This document shows positions 18,107 to 26,315 of a stretch of DNA of 64,000 nucleotides, piece by piece. The stretch's first letter is position 1. Every line of letters begins with the position of its first letter. This stretch comes from Bryobacterales bacterium (GTDB taxonomy: Bacteria > Acidobacteriota > Terriglobia > Bryobacterales > Bryobacteraceae). Both the position numbers and the translations under genes were made by a program. The notes beneath the pieces were generated by a model. That model worked only from the letters and a program-made list of their open reading frames with translations. It ran no database searches and was not told where the DNA came from. The DNA lies in assembly GCA_020854055.1 (NCBI GenBank), contig JADZGD010000003.1, forward strand, positions 1 through 64,000. Direction: 5' to 3'.

Positions 18107-19049
18107 AAATAGAGATTTGATCCTCAATCGATTTGATGGTGCTGATGATCTTCCGCGCCAGAAACACTTCGGTTTTCTGCATGGATTCCAAGGTGCAGCC
18201 GCCGATATGGGGTGTGGCGATCAGATTGCCTTGTTGGCATGCGTGCTGCAATACCTCCGGAACGCGGCCACCGTGCCCGCCCTCGTCCTCGAATACGTCG
18301 ATTGCCGCGCCGGCCAGGCGTCCGGTGTGCAGTGCCTCCACCATCGCCTGTTCGTCAACCAATTCACCGCGCGACGTATTGACAAACCAGCTTGCCGGGC
18401 GCATACGGTGGAAACATTCCCGCGAAAAGAAGTGATGATTGTCCGGCGTCCAGTTGACATGGAGCGTCACAATCTCCGCCCGCTCCAGGACGGTGTCCAA
18501 AGGAAGCGCGGACGCGCCGAGCGCCGGATCCGCAATCAGGATCCGCGCTTCGAACGCTTGTAAGTAACGGCCGACAATCCGGCCCAGCCGTCCGTAGCCA
18601 ACGATGCCGACCGTCTTGCCGTAGAGTTCGTGCCCGCGGAACAGGTCACGATTCCAGCCTCCGGCGCAGACATGCGAGGCAGCCGCTGGAATCGAACGTA
18701 GCAGCGACAGCATCAGCCCGATGGTATGCTCCGCGGTGGCGCGGACCTCGCTGAGGAAGTCTGCTTCGCCCTTCAACGACACTAATTTAATTCCCCGCCG
18801 TTTGAGCGCCTCGACGTCGATGTGGTTGAGGCCGGTGGTCGGCGTGGCGACAACTTTCAGCCGCGGCGCCTCCTCCAGCAACGCTTCATCTATTTGATGG
18901 CGCAGCCGCACCCAAAGAACCTCGGTCTCGGTCAGCGAATGTGCAAGTTCGTGACGCGAAAGATCGGCCAATCGTACAGTGTTCGCTTCACCCAGTATGC
19001 CTGCAGCCTCGTCAGAGAAATTCCTGCACTCGGCGATCAGAATGTTCAT
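18081..19049 (-). CDS. D-2-hydroxyacid dehydrogenase (PGDH-like)
   Basis: This 322-residue NAD-dependent oxidoreductase has the nucleotide loop KTVGIVGYGRLGRIVG, the arginine motif FVNTSRGELVDEQAMVEAL, the acidic segment AAIDVFEDE and the catalytic histidine in IATPHIGGCT. All expected residues of the family are present. It follows neuA with a 38-base overlap and has a GAGGAAG ribosome-binding site before ATG 19049. In this setting it may make or reduce a 2-hydroxyacid (for example glycerate- or lactate-type) used as an acyl donor, or act on a precursor of the nonulosonic acid. The substrate is not readable from the sequence. Confidence 0.88.
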   Translation of the reverse strand: MNILIAECRNFSDEAAGILGEANTVRLADLSRHELAHSLTETEVLWVRLRHQIDEALLEEAPRLKVVATPTTGLNHIDVEALKRRGIKLVSLKGEADFLSEVRATAEHTIGLMLSLLRSIPAAASHVCAGGWNRDLFRGHELYGKTVGIVGYGRLGRIVGRYLQAFEARILIADPALGASALPLDTVLERAEIVTLHVNWTPDNHHFFSRECFHRMRPASWFVNTSRGELVDEQAMVEALHTGRLAGAAIDVFEDEGGHGGRVPEVLQHACQQGNLIATPHIGGCTLESMQKTEVFLARKIISTIKSIEDQISIYARVRNSN

Positions 19050-19773
19050 CGAACTTCCTCTCTGGACTTAGCAGTTGTCCGGCAATGAATAGATCGAAGG
19101 AGTTATCGATATTGCACGCTCTTTCTTCGGGCATCAACCAGGCCCTGCAATCCTGCCCTTTGAGCGAGTTGTGTTCCATCAGCACGTCACGGCGCATCAG
19201 GTATACGGATCCCTCGCGAAGATATAACCGCGGCAACTGCTGTCGCGGCTGGCCTTCAAACAATTCGGCAAACGGTGGATCGATTACCCGGCCATCCGGA
19301 TCGATGTACTTCATCCGGGCCGGATGCTTCTCTCCGACGGATACAAAAGAGATCACTGAGTCCGCGCCGGTGTTCTCCAGCAGCTCAATGGCACCATCGA
19401 TATCGTCGGCGTTTCTCAGCGGATTGGTCGGCTGCAGCAAAAAGATCGCGTCATAGCTCTCGCCTTGTTGTTCGACCGCCCGCACAGCGTGCTGAACCAC
19501 CGGAATCGAAGGAGTCATATCAAGCGCAAGTTCAGGCGGACGCAGGAAGGGAACCTCCAGCCCGCAGGCAATCGCCACTTCGGCGATTTTCGGATCGTCG
19601 GTGGAGACGATCGTGCGCGCCAGCCGGCGCGATGCCCTGGCCGCGTCAGCCGTGTAGGCCAGGAGCGGCCGCCCCAAAAGAGGCGCGATGTTCTTGTGGG
19701 GGATCCCTTTTGATCCGCCCCGTGCCGTTACCACTCCCAACACCCGTAGCCTGTTCGGAACATTCATAGACAT
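19012..19773 (-). CDS. neuA: CMP-nonulosonic acid (CMP-sialic acid-like) synthetase
   Basis: This cytidylyltransferase couples CTP with an activated nonulosonic acid. The hallmark VVTARGGSKGIPHKNIAPL lies at the N-terminus, with LLAYTADAARAS, IVSTDDPKIAEVA and FLLQPTNPLRNADDI following, all typical of the NeuA/LegF/PseF family. ATG 19773 (or ATG 19767, six bases later) is the only sensible start, because a longer in-frame reading to 19920 has no family similarity. The gene start lies inside the last part of neuC, an overlap of more than 120 bases. About 253 residues is a normal length. Which nonulosonic acid is used (sialic, legionaminic or another) cannot be decided here. Confidence 0.93.
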   Translation of the reverse strand: MSMNVPNRLRVLGVVTARGGSKGIPHKNIAPLLGRPLLAYTADAARASRRLARTIVSTDDPKIAEVAIACGLEVPFLRPPELALDMTPSIPVVQHAVRAVEQQGESYDAIFLLQPTNPLRNADDIDGAIELLENTGADSVISFVSVGEKHPARMKYIDPDGRVIDPPFAELFEGQPRQQLPRLYLREGSVYLMRRDVLMEHNSLKGQDCRAWLMPEERACNIDNSFDLFIAGQLLSPERKFDEHSDRRVQEFL

Positions 19774-20917
19774 AGTGGAGCCGTTTCTGCGTATAAGGAC
19801 GAAGGGCCGCCAGCCCGCTGGCAATTCGCTCCGAAATGTTGCCGGCGCCATAGAGCGTGCTGGGCGCATAGCGTCCCTGGCTGATTTGAAACCGGACACA
19901 CTCTTCGATGGCGGCGGCATCGACCGGACAGTTCAGAACATGAGTGTCCACTTCGCGGCCCGCCTGGCGGTCGCCCACCAGCACTACCGGAGTTCCAAAA
20001 TAGCCGGCGTCGCGTACAAAGCTGCTGGAGTTGCCGATCGCGCAGGCGGTCCGGGCCAGAATCTGGAGGTAACTTTCCGGGCTTACGTTGGTGATCGTGC
20101 GAAGCCAGTCCGGAGCATGCTGATCCCGGAACACACGAATCGTCTTGCTGATCTGATCTGAACCCGCGTCGATGTTAGGCCACAGCATCAGCGTGGGCAT
20201 GTGAATCTGTTGCAGCGCATTGAGAAGCTCACTCATGGAGTGAACTTCAGTGCCGAACTCGGTGGTGGTGGGATGGAATACAACCAGCGAGAACGGCTCT
20301 TCGATCTCGATCAGCGCGCCGCTGCCGGAGCCGTTCACCGTCTGCGATGAAAGCTGCGGGTCGAGTGACAATGCGATGTCGCTGCTTGGGCATCCCACCG
20401 TCAGGATGGTCTCCGGATTCTCTCCCATCCTCACCAGGTACTCGGCCGACCGCACCGTACTCGGGAAATGATAGTGCGCGAATTTTGAGATGGCGTGCCG
20501 CGCGCTCTCGTCGATTGAACCCGATACTTCCCCGCCTTGAATATGCGCAATGCAGATGTTCATGTAGGCGGCGGCAACCGCCGCGGCGAGCGCTTCGTAG
20601 CGATCACCGATCAGCAGTACGACGTCCGGCTTCAGCCGGTGAAATTCGCCGGCGAACTCCAGCACACCCACGCCGACCGACTTCGCCATCGCCGCGGGAG
20701 TAGAACCTTCCACCTCCAGAAATACCTCGGCGCTGACTTCAAATCCGTCCCGGCGTACCGTTTCGACCGGCCGGCCGAAGCGTCCAAGAACCATTGTCCC
20801 GGCAGCGAGCAATTGCATCTCCAGGCCGGGATGATTGGCGATGGCATGCATCACCGGTTTCAGGCGTCCGTAGTTGGCGCGATCAACCAACACAACGCAG
20901 ACTTTTCGTTTATTCAT
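19646..20917 (-). CDS. neuC: UDP-GlcNAc 2-epimerase, hydrolysing (NeuC/LegG-like)
   Basis: The first 385 or so residues match the hydrolysing UDP-HexNAc 2-epimerase family. VLLIGDRYEALAAAVAAAYM with HIQGGEVSGSIDESARHA are strong NeuC signatures, and SLVVFHPTTTE and IGNSSSFVRDAGYFGTPVVLVGDRQ form the C-terminal nucleotide site. It would make a ManNAc-type sugar for NeuB. The 423-residue frame runs about 38 residues past the usual end (near TQKRLHYV) and through the start of neuA. This tail is Gly/Pro/Arg-rich and looks like out-of-frame neuA coding sequence. The start overlaps the previous stop as ATGA. Confidence 0.93.
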   Translation of the reverse strand: MNKRKVCVVLVDRANYGRLKPVMHAIANHPGLEMQLLAAGTMVLGRFGRPVETVRRDGFEVSAEVFLEVEGSTPAAMAKSVGVGVLEFAGEFHRLKPDVVLLIGDRYEALAAAVAAAYMNICIAHIQGGEVSGSIDESARHAISKFAHYHFPSTVRSAEYLVRMGENPETILTVGCPSSDIALSLDPQLSSQTVNGSGSGALIEIEEPFSLVVFHPTTTEFGTEVHSMSELLNALQQIHMPTLMLWPNIDAGSDQISKTIRVFRDQHAPDWLRTITNVSPESYLQILARTACAIGNSSSFVRDAGYFGTPVVLVGDRQAGREVDTHVLNCPVDAAAIEECVRFQISQGRYAPSTLYGAGNISERIASGLAALRPYTQKRLHYVYECSEQATGVGSGNGTGRIKRDPPQEHRASFGAAAPGLHG

Positions 20918-21870
20918 ATGGATGCCGTTGTTAGTGAACGTGGCGTTGCGAGCTTGCAGTCGATCCGGCGAATGCGAAACAGGTCCGACCCTGCCTGCGC
21001 GGGCCCCGCTTCGGTGGAAAGACCGCAGCAGAATCCCAGGCTCTGTAGCGTCTCCACCGTAAAATCATTGAATGAATCGAGTTTGCCGTACGGGTAGCAG
21101 AACGGCCACAGTGCCTGCGGCCGAAGATGCCGGTCAAGCAGGCTCCGGCACAGCGTCAACTCGGCTTGGAGTTCTTCTTCGGCCAGCGTAGAAAGGGGCC
21201 GGTGGCAGTGAGAATGGCCCCCAATAACCATCCCGGCCGATTGCATCGTCCTGGCCTGCTCCCAATCGAGATAAGTCTCTTTCGCCACTTCTGCCTCTGG
21301 GCCGATGTGGCGTTCAAAGAGCCGCCGTATCACCGGACTCCTGACGTCAGGCGGAAGAATGAAGTTATAAAAATATTTGAAACTCGCAACTTCTTCCGAA
21401 TCCCAGACGTAGGTACGGCGCGCAGCCGCGGCATTGGCATCCACTTGCTTCACCAGCGTTTCATCGCTCTGTTGAACCTCAGCCAGGAAGGCATTCCTGT
21501 AATCGGCAAAATCCAGCGACGCCATTAGAAAATGGTTCATGTGAACGTCGGCCACGCGATGTTCGTCCATGCAGCCCGTAATAACCGAAAAGATGCCCTG
21601 GACCTTGCGCTCCGCGAGAACGGGCAGCACATTGTTGAAATGATCCGTTACCCCGTCGTCAAAAGTGAGCAGGCAAAGCTCACGCCGCGGGCTGTAAGTG
21701 CCGTCAAGATAGGCGAGCGACGACTCCAGTGTCGCCATCTCGAACGCGCTGCTGAGTTCCGCAACCTGGGCGCGAAAATCACTCAGCGACATACCCTTGA
21801 GGCGGGGGAACTTCGCCGTCTCGGGATCGAGTACATAGTGGTACATCACTACGTGCAGTGACGGTGCCAT
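20914..21870 (-). CDS. Polysaccharide deacetylase family protein
   Basis: This 318-residue NodB-domain protein has LLTFDDGVTDHF (metal and catalytic aspartates), GGHSHCHRPLS (metal histidines) and FCYPYGKLDSF (motif 3), so the active site looks complete. A 90-residue insertion between motifs 1 and 2 distinguishes it from the deacetylase at 3273-4127. It has no signal peptide. A good AAAGAGG site precedes ATG 21870. Its place between the GNAT-like gene and neuC suggests that it frees an amino group on the nonulosonate or its precursor so that a new acyl group can be added. That order of events is inference. Confidence 0.85.
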   Translation of the reverse strand: MAPSLHVVMYHYVLDPETAKFPRLKGMSLSDFRAQVAELSSAFEMATLESSLAYLDGTYSPRRELCLLTFDDGVTDHFNNVLPVLAERKVQGIFSVITGCMDEHRVADVHMNHFLMASLDFADYRNAFLAEVQQSDETLVKQVDANAAAARRTYVWDSEEVASFKYFYNFILPPDVRSPVIRRLFERHIGPEAEVAKETYLDWEQARTMQSAGMVIGGHSHCHRPLSTLAEEELQAELTLCRSLLDRHLRPQALWPFCYPYGKLDSFNDFTVETLQSLGFCCGLSTEAGPAQAGSDLFRIRRIDCKLATPRSLTTASI

Positions 21871-21880
21871 TGAAACCTCT

Positions 21881-23014
21881 TTAATTTGGGCGGTCCTGAT
21901 CAGAATCAGATTTTGTCCAGTGCCACGGACAATCTGACTCCGTGGTGCAGGCCGGCACTTCAGGATTGGCGAACAGAGCGCTCAGGATGCGGCCGTCTTT
22001 GCCATCGAGCGGCTGGAAGCGTGACGGAATTTCGTTGCCATCCGCGTGGATCGCGGTGGACGGAATGCCAAGCTCCCGCAGGGATGTGAGCGTGGGCCCA
22101 TGAAAACCATAGAAATCGGCGCCGAAGGCATCACACTCGCGCAGTTCACCTAGGAACGCCGCCGCCAGCCCGCGGGCGTTATCAACGGACAGCGGCATGA
22201 ATTCCACCAGGCGTCCAATGCGGTCCACATCCTCAAAGCCGTCCTCGGTTTTTCGCCGGATCGTTTCGAGCCGCCAGACCGCCATGCCGGTGCGTGGACC
22301 TTCGGGGATCGAAATAAAACGGTATTTGAAGGTCGGATGATCCCGGTAACGCCAGTTCAGATACTCCGCATTCCGCGCCGCGCCAACAGTCTGTTCGGCC
22401 AGCGCCGGCCAGTCCACGCGGTCCCAACCATCTGGAATCTGGCAGGCTGCCTCGATACCGCGGTCTTCAATCGGCTCGATGACGAAGGCTTCGGCCAGCT
22501 CCCGTGCCCGGTCCGCTTCCCAGTCGGGATGCGCGAGGCGCAGGAATCTCACCATCCTGTCAAGCGCGTCCGGCAGAACCAGGAAGTGCCGGGGAATATG
22601 CGGTAAAACCTGTCCGCGAAGCACCCGGTAGATAATTGCCGACGCGGGCGTGATTCCGAACGCCACCACCGGATGAAACTCCGGGCTGCGGAACATACTC
22701 AGCAGTTGTAGCGCCGCCGGACCCTTGCGGTGCTCCGGCCCGATCACGTAATTGGCAATCCAGATCCCCTTGGACGTCTTGCCGAAACAATTAAATGTGA
22801 ATGGGATGCCACCGAGAATCCCTCCCAGTTGGCCGTCCGATTCGCCCAGCGCGAAACTGAGCTGGTTCGGGTCCCAGTGTCCGGCGCGGTGAAACGTCCA
22901 GTCAAACAGCCGTTGGTCACGGCAATACACATGGTTCGCCGCCCAATACTGCCCAAGAAACTGGCTGATCCGCGGGTACTCATCGCGTCCGGCAAACCGG
23001 TATTCGAGAGACAT
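21881..23014 (-). CDS. GNAT-like acyltransferase (polysaccharide-associated)
   Basis: The protein is about 377 residues from ATG 23014 (sharing one base with the carrier protein stop, TGATG). The first 150 residues resemble a GNAT fold, with WIANYVIGPEHRKGPAALQLLSM in the position of the acyl-donor loop. The middle has AARNAEYLNWRYRDHPTFKYRF and the tail ends WTKSDSDQDRPN, a motif I recall from uncharacterised GNAT-like proteins of lipopolysaccharide clusters. Being directly coupled to an acyl carrier protein, it is a good candidate for the enzyme that moves the acyl group to an amino sugar. The reaction itself is not shown by the sequence. Confidence 0.72.
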   Translation of the reverse strand: MSLEYRFAGRDEYPRISQFLGQYWAANHVYCRDQRLFDWTFHRAGHWDPNQLSFALGESDGQLGGILGGIPFTFNCFGKTSKGIWIANYVIGPEHRKGPAALQLLSMFRSPEFHPVVAFGITPASAIIYRVLRGQVLPHIPRHFLVLPDALDRMVRFLRLAHPDWEADRARELAEAFVIEPIEDRGIEAACQIPDGWDRVDWPALAEQTVGAARNAEYLNWRYRDHPTFKYRFISIPEGPRTGMAVWRLETIRRKTEDGFEDVDRIGRLVEFMPLSVDNARGLAAAFLGELRECDAFGADFYGFHGPTLTSLRELGIPSTAIHADGNEIPSRFQPLDGKDGRILSALFANPEVPACTTESDCPWHWTKSDSDQDRPN

Positions 23015-23256
23015 CACGACTCCTCAAGTGCGACGCACTTTTCTTCGACCAATGCAGCGATCAATTCCACCGACAGCATCTGCTCCATCTCCTCGGGCGT
23101 AAATTGCAGGTTGAACGCATGTTCCAAGGCCAGGACCAGGTTCAAGTGCTGGATGGAGTCCCACTGATCCACCGTGTCCGGTGAAGTCTCCGCCAGCACT
23201 TGCTCCAGCGGTATGCCGAACAGGTCAGCGATTATTGAGCGGATTTGATCAAGCAT
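23014..23256 (-). CDS. Acyl carrier protein
   Basis: This 80-residue acidic protein has the phosphopantetheine attachment site in WDSIQHLNLVLALEH, with Ser34 as the modified residue, and the usual helical pattern around it. It starts at ATG 23256, overlapping the FkbH-like gene by eight bases, and its stop is coupled to the GNAT-like gene. As a dedicated carrier it would hold an acyl group loaded by the FkbH-like protein or by a PaaK-like ligase. No fatty-acid synthase genes lie nearby, so it is probably not the housekeeping carrier. Confidence 0.92.
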   Translation of the reverse strand: MLDQIRSIIADLFGIPLEQVLAETSPDTVDQWDSIQHLNLVLALEHAFNLQFTPEEMEQMLSVELIAALVEEKCVALEES

Positions 23257-25147
23257 GAGTTACTTCCGGGACCGCTGTGCGAAGTTGAATCCAGGGCGGA
23301 CACTGAATTGAAGCGCTGGTCACGTCAAGTGTCCACAGAACGCCGGAGCCGTTGCCATCGCCGGGTGTAAACCCGTGGGCGCGGTAGAAATCCGCCGCCG
23401 GAGCGTTTTTCGCCGTCGGCAGGAACCAACCGCGCAGCAGCCGGATTCCCCGCGCCCGACACTGTTCCACCAGGTGCGCCAGCAGCGCGGTTTCCACGGT
23501 GCGGCTGATAATCCGGCAGCTCAACAGGAATGTATCGATCTCACAGGTTGCTTCCGAGGTGCGGGTAATCATCACGGCGGTGATCCCGTTGTCTCCAAAC
23601 CGGTCCGTCACCCGGGCGGCGTATACGTCAACCGCGGGATCCTCAGCCAGAAGCTTGATTTCCTGCTCGCTGTAACGCCGCGTCGTCAGGTTGAACTGAT
23701 TCGTCTTCTGTGTCAGTTGAGCGACCCGGCTTAAGGTGGCTGACGCCGCCGGTTGAAGCTCGACTTCCTGGGCAAGCTGGCGGTAATAATCTTCCACTGT
23801 TTGCGCTTGCCGCTCCATCTCCGCGCGCTGCCGCTGAACCTGATAGAGATTCTTCCGGTCGCGGTCTTCACCGGAAACCGACAGCCGCTGCAACTGGGGG
23901 CAGTCACGGACGAGGCGGGCATACTCCATGGGGTCATCCGGAAGCTCGATCACCGTTACTTCCGGGCACTCCAGGCGGACGCGCTTTCGCTCCGCCGGAT
24001 TGTCGTCAAGAAACACCAGGCTATCCATCCCCAGATTGAGTTCCGCCGCAATCTCGCGGAGGTTGTCCGGCTTGGGGTTCCAGTTCATCCGGTCCGCGGA
24101 GAAGTGTTCCATCCGCAGAACCATGTCCGGATGCCGGTCAAATACCGGCAGAACATCGTCGCGATTGTTCTTACTGCAAATCGCCAGCAGAACGCCCCGC
24201 CGGCTGCAATCGAGCAGGGCGCGCTGAACCGCCCGGTAAGCGCAACCGGGATGCGATTTGCCGGCCTGAATGCCGTCGATACCTTCCTCGCCAACCACGC
24301 CGTGCCATAGGGTGTTATCGAGATCGGTCACCAGCACCTTCGCTGTCCGTCCCGCCAGCGGACACACAATCCGCATCCAGGCTTCCGCCACTGCGGTTAA
24401 CCGTTCAGCCCGAAATGGCATGTTGATGCTGGCCCACTTGTGCGGATCATGCCAGTTTTCACGCCCATATCTTGCCACCAGCGCGCCGTAATCGAGCACA
24501 TGAACTCCCGGCGTCGCGGCGGCAATCGAACGAATGTGCTGGTTGATGCGGAATAGCGCCTCCGCCTGGCTGGTCGGCGACTGGTGGTCCAACTCTCCGC
24601 AGGCGGAGGTCGCCGGAATCTCCAATGTTTGAAGAACTATGTGGGCGGCCGTAGAAGCGCGAAGCGTTTTCACCCAGGAGGTGAAGTCGTCCTGCGTCCT
24701 GGCGACGATCCGGTTCACGTCTCCCGAGTCGAGGTCCGCATAACCATCCCACAGCTCAGGAACGACGTCCGCCGCCTGAAGGCTCAGAAAGATCGCATTG
24801 TTCGGCTCGCGGTAAACCGGGTTGGTTGTGTCGAGGATCTCCTGAACGTACGAATTGTATCCTCCGGCCGTAACCTTCAAATCGATGCGGTGCGCGTACG
24901 CCGCCGCCCGCAGCACCGGAATCAGCGGCTCAACCGCATAGGAGCGTAGAATGGCCAGGCGGAATGGTGTCAGATGCAGATGAGGCGCGATACGCCCGTA
25001 ACTGGAGGTCACGTAGGGAGCGAGAACCGGCGAGGCGGCCCCGCTCCACAGGACCTCGAGTCCGGCCTGGGCGGCGGCATACTGTTTCCTTTCGATTGCC
25101 GCTCCGATCTCGGCTCGCAGTTCAGATTGTTCCTTGGATCTCATCAT
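23249..25147 (-). CDS. FkbH-like HAD-superfamily protein (HAD-IIIC) with N-terminal SGNH-like and C-terminal GNAT-like regions
   Basis: I place the start at ATG 25147 (TAATG with the previous stop), giving 632 residues. The HAD domain has VLVTDLDNTLWHG at about residues 271-283, ICSKNN, a lysine in WNPKPDN and VFLDDNPAER, so all four HAD motifs are present. The first 250 residues hold a hydrolase-like domain common in FkbH proteins, and the last 150 (LTQKTNQFNLTTRRYSEQE) form the GNAT-like tail. Characterised FkbH homologues move a glyceryl group from 1,3-bisphosphoglycerate onto a carrier protein, and a carrier protein gene follows here. A glyceryl or related C3 group is therefore the leading prediction for the cargo. 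Confidence 0.88.
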   Translation of the reverse strand: MMRSKEQSELRAEIGAAIERKQYAAAQAGLEVLWSGAASPVLAPYVTSSYGRIAPHLHLTPFRLAILRSYAVEPLIPVLRAAAYAHRIDLKVTAGGYNSYVQEILDTTNPVYREPNNAIFLSLQAADVVPELWDGYADLDSGDVNRIVARTQDDFTSWVKTLRASTAAHIVLQTLEIPATSACGELDHQSPTSQAEALFRINQHIRSIAAATPGVHVLDYGALVARYGRENWHDPHKWASINMPFRAERLTAVAEAWMRIVCPLAGRTAKVLVTDLDNTLWHGVVGEEGIDGIQAGKSHPGCAYRAVQRALLDCSRRGVLLAICSKNNRDDVLPVFDRHPDMVLRMEHFSADRMNWNPKPDNLREIAAELNLGMDSLVFLDDNPAERKRVRLECPEVTVIELPDDPMEYARLVRDCPQLQRLSVSGEDRDRKNLYQVQRQRAEMERQAQTVEDYYRQLAQEVELQPAASATLSRVAQLTQKTNQFNLTTRRYSEQEIKLLAEDPAVDVYAARVTDRFGDNGITAVMITRTSEATCEIDTFLLSCRIISRTVETALLAHLVEQCRARGIRLLRGWFLPTAKNAPAADFYRAHGFTPGDGNGSGVLWTLDVTSASIQCPPWIQLRTAVPEVTHA

Positions 25148-26310
25148 TACATTGCCAGCCCGCCGCAAACGGGCAAATCCGTTCCGGTTATGAAACGGCC
25201 CGAATCACCGGCCAGGAAAACAACGGCATCCGCCACATCTTCGGGAGTACACAGCCGCCTCAAGGGAACGTGCATCGCCTCCACTTTTCTGAGGCGATCC
25301 GATCCGCCGGCTGCCGGGCCGGCCGCGCCCGAACCGGGAGAGATCATGTTCACCCGAATGCCGGCAGGACCAAGTTCCACCGCCAGAGATTTCGTCAGCG
25401 CCTTGAGTGCGGCCGCCGCGACGGCCACCGGCGCGGTCTGCGCGGCAGGCACGGTCCAATTGATCAGTGATCCGATGTTGATGATCACGCCGCCGCGTTG
25501 CTCGCGCATCCCGGCGACGGCGGCCGCGCAGCAATTGAAGACGCTGCGTACATGGATGTCGATCAGGTCCTGATAACCGGTCCAGCCGCCATCGTCGAAA
25601 GGGTGCTTGGCGTAGGCGGCATCGGGACTGTTCACCACCAGCGTCACCGGGACTCCGAATTGCCGGCGGGCCGTGTCACAGGCGCTAACGGCCTGGCTGC
25701 TGTCCCTCGTATCGGCCGTAAGAGAAAGGGCGCCGTTGCTGCTCTCGTAGGGGAAGTTGGTGGCTACACGCACGCCTTGACGTTCCAGGGCGGCAGCAAT
25801 CGCTCCGCCGAGCCCGCTCGTGCCATTGACGAAGGCGACTCTTTCACTGAGGGGAATCGTCCGCTCAATTTCCCTGAACTCTGGCATTTTTACAGATCCT
25901 TCTCCTTCAAGCACAACCACCCCATGCTGATTCGTTGCCTTCACCTTGAGCACCACCACTCGAGAGCCGGCGGACTTTTGGACAACCGTTAATCCGATCT
26001 CCAGGCTGTCTCCGATGAACACCGGCTGTTTCCACGAAAACGACTGGCTCATCCACAGACTCCCGGTTCCCGGTAACTGCGTGCCGATGAGTGTAGAGAC
26101 GTAACTGGCCACCAGCATTCCGTGTACCACGCGGTGCTGGAAGCCGGCGCCGCGCGCGAACTCCCGGTTCATGTGCAGCGGATTGTCGTCTCCCGACAAC
26201 TTCGCGAAATCGTTGACATCCTGCTCGGTGATGGTCCGCCTGATCGTGGCGGTACTTCCGGCCTCGATGTTCTCGAACGTTGCCAGCGCGGATTGAGTGC
26301 CGGAGGTCAT
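25147..26310 (-). CDS. MaoC-like hydratase fused to a degenerate SDR domain
   Basis: The 387-residue protein starts at ATG 26310, six bases after the neuB stop. Residues 1-140 form a MaoC/(R)-hydratase domain with the catalytic Asp/His motif (SGDDNPLHMN, residues 39-48) intact. Residues 155-387 follow the short-chain dehydrogenase fold (VNGTSGLGGAIA, IINIGSLINW, GIRVNMISPG). However, no tyrosine occurs after residue 246 and the expected YxxxK is replaced by V295 and A299. The NNAG motif reads VNSPD and the glycine loop is one residue short. The second domain is thus unlikely to be a working reductase. The gene sits between neuB and the FkbH/ACP pair and probably acts on carrier-bound or CoA-bound acyl groups. 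Confidence 0.85.
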   Translation of the reverse strand: MTSGTQSALATFENIEAGSTATIRRTITEQDVNDFAKLSGDDNPLHMNREFARGAGFQHRVVHGMLVASYVSTLIGTQLPGTGSLWMSQSFSWKQPVFIGDSLEIGLTVVQKSAGSRVVVLKVKATNQHGVVVLEGEGSVKMPEFREIERTIPLSERVAFVNGTSGLGGAIAAALERQGVRVATNFPYESSNGALSLTADTRDSSQAVSACDTARRQFGVPVTLVVNSPDAAYAKHPFDDGGWTGYQDLIDIHVRSVFNCCAAAVAGMREQRGGVIINIGSLINWTVPAAQTAPVAVAAAALKALTKSLAVELGPAGIRVNMISPGSGAAGPAAGGSDRLRKVEAMHVPLRRLCTPEDVADAVVFLAGDSGRFITGTDLPVCGGLAM

Positions 26311-26315
26311 CGGTA

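Noticed and set aside
19774-19920. N-terminal extension of NeuA
   Set aside because: The family motif begins a few residues after ATG 19773; the extension is neuC sequence read out of frame.
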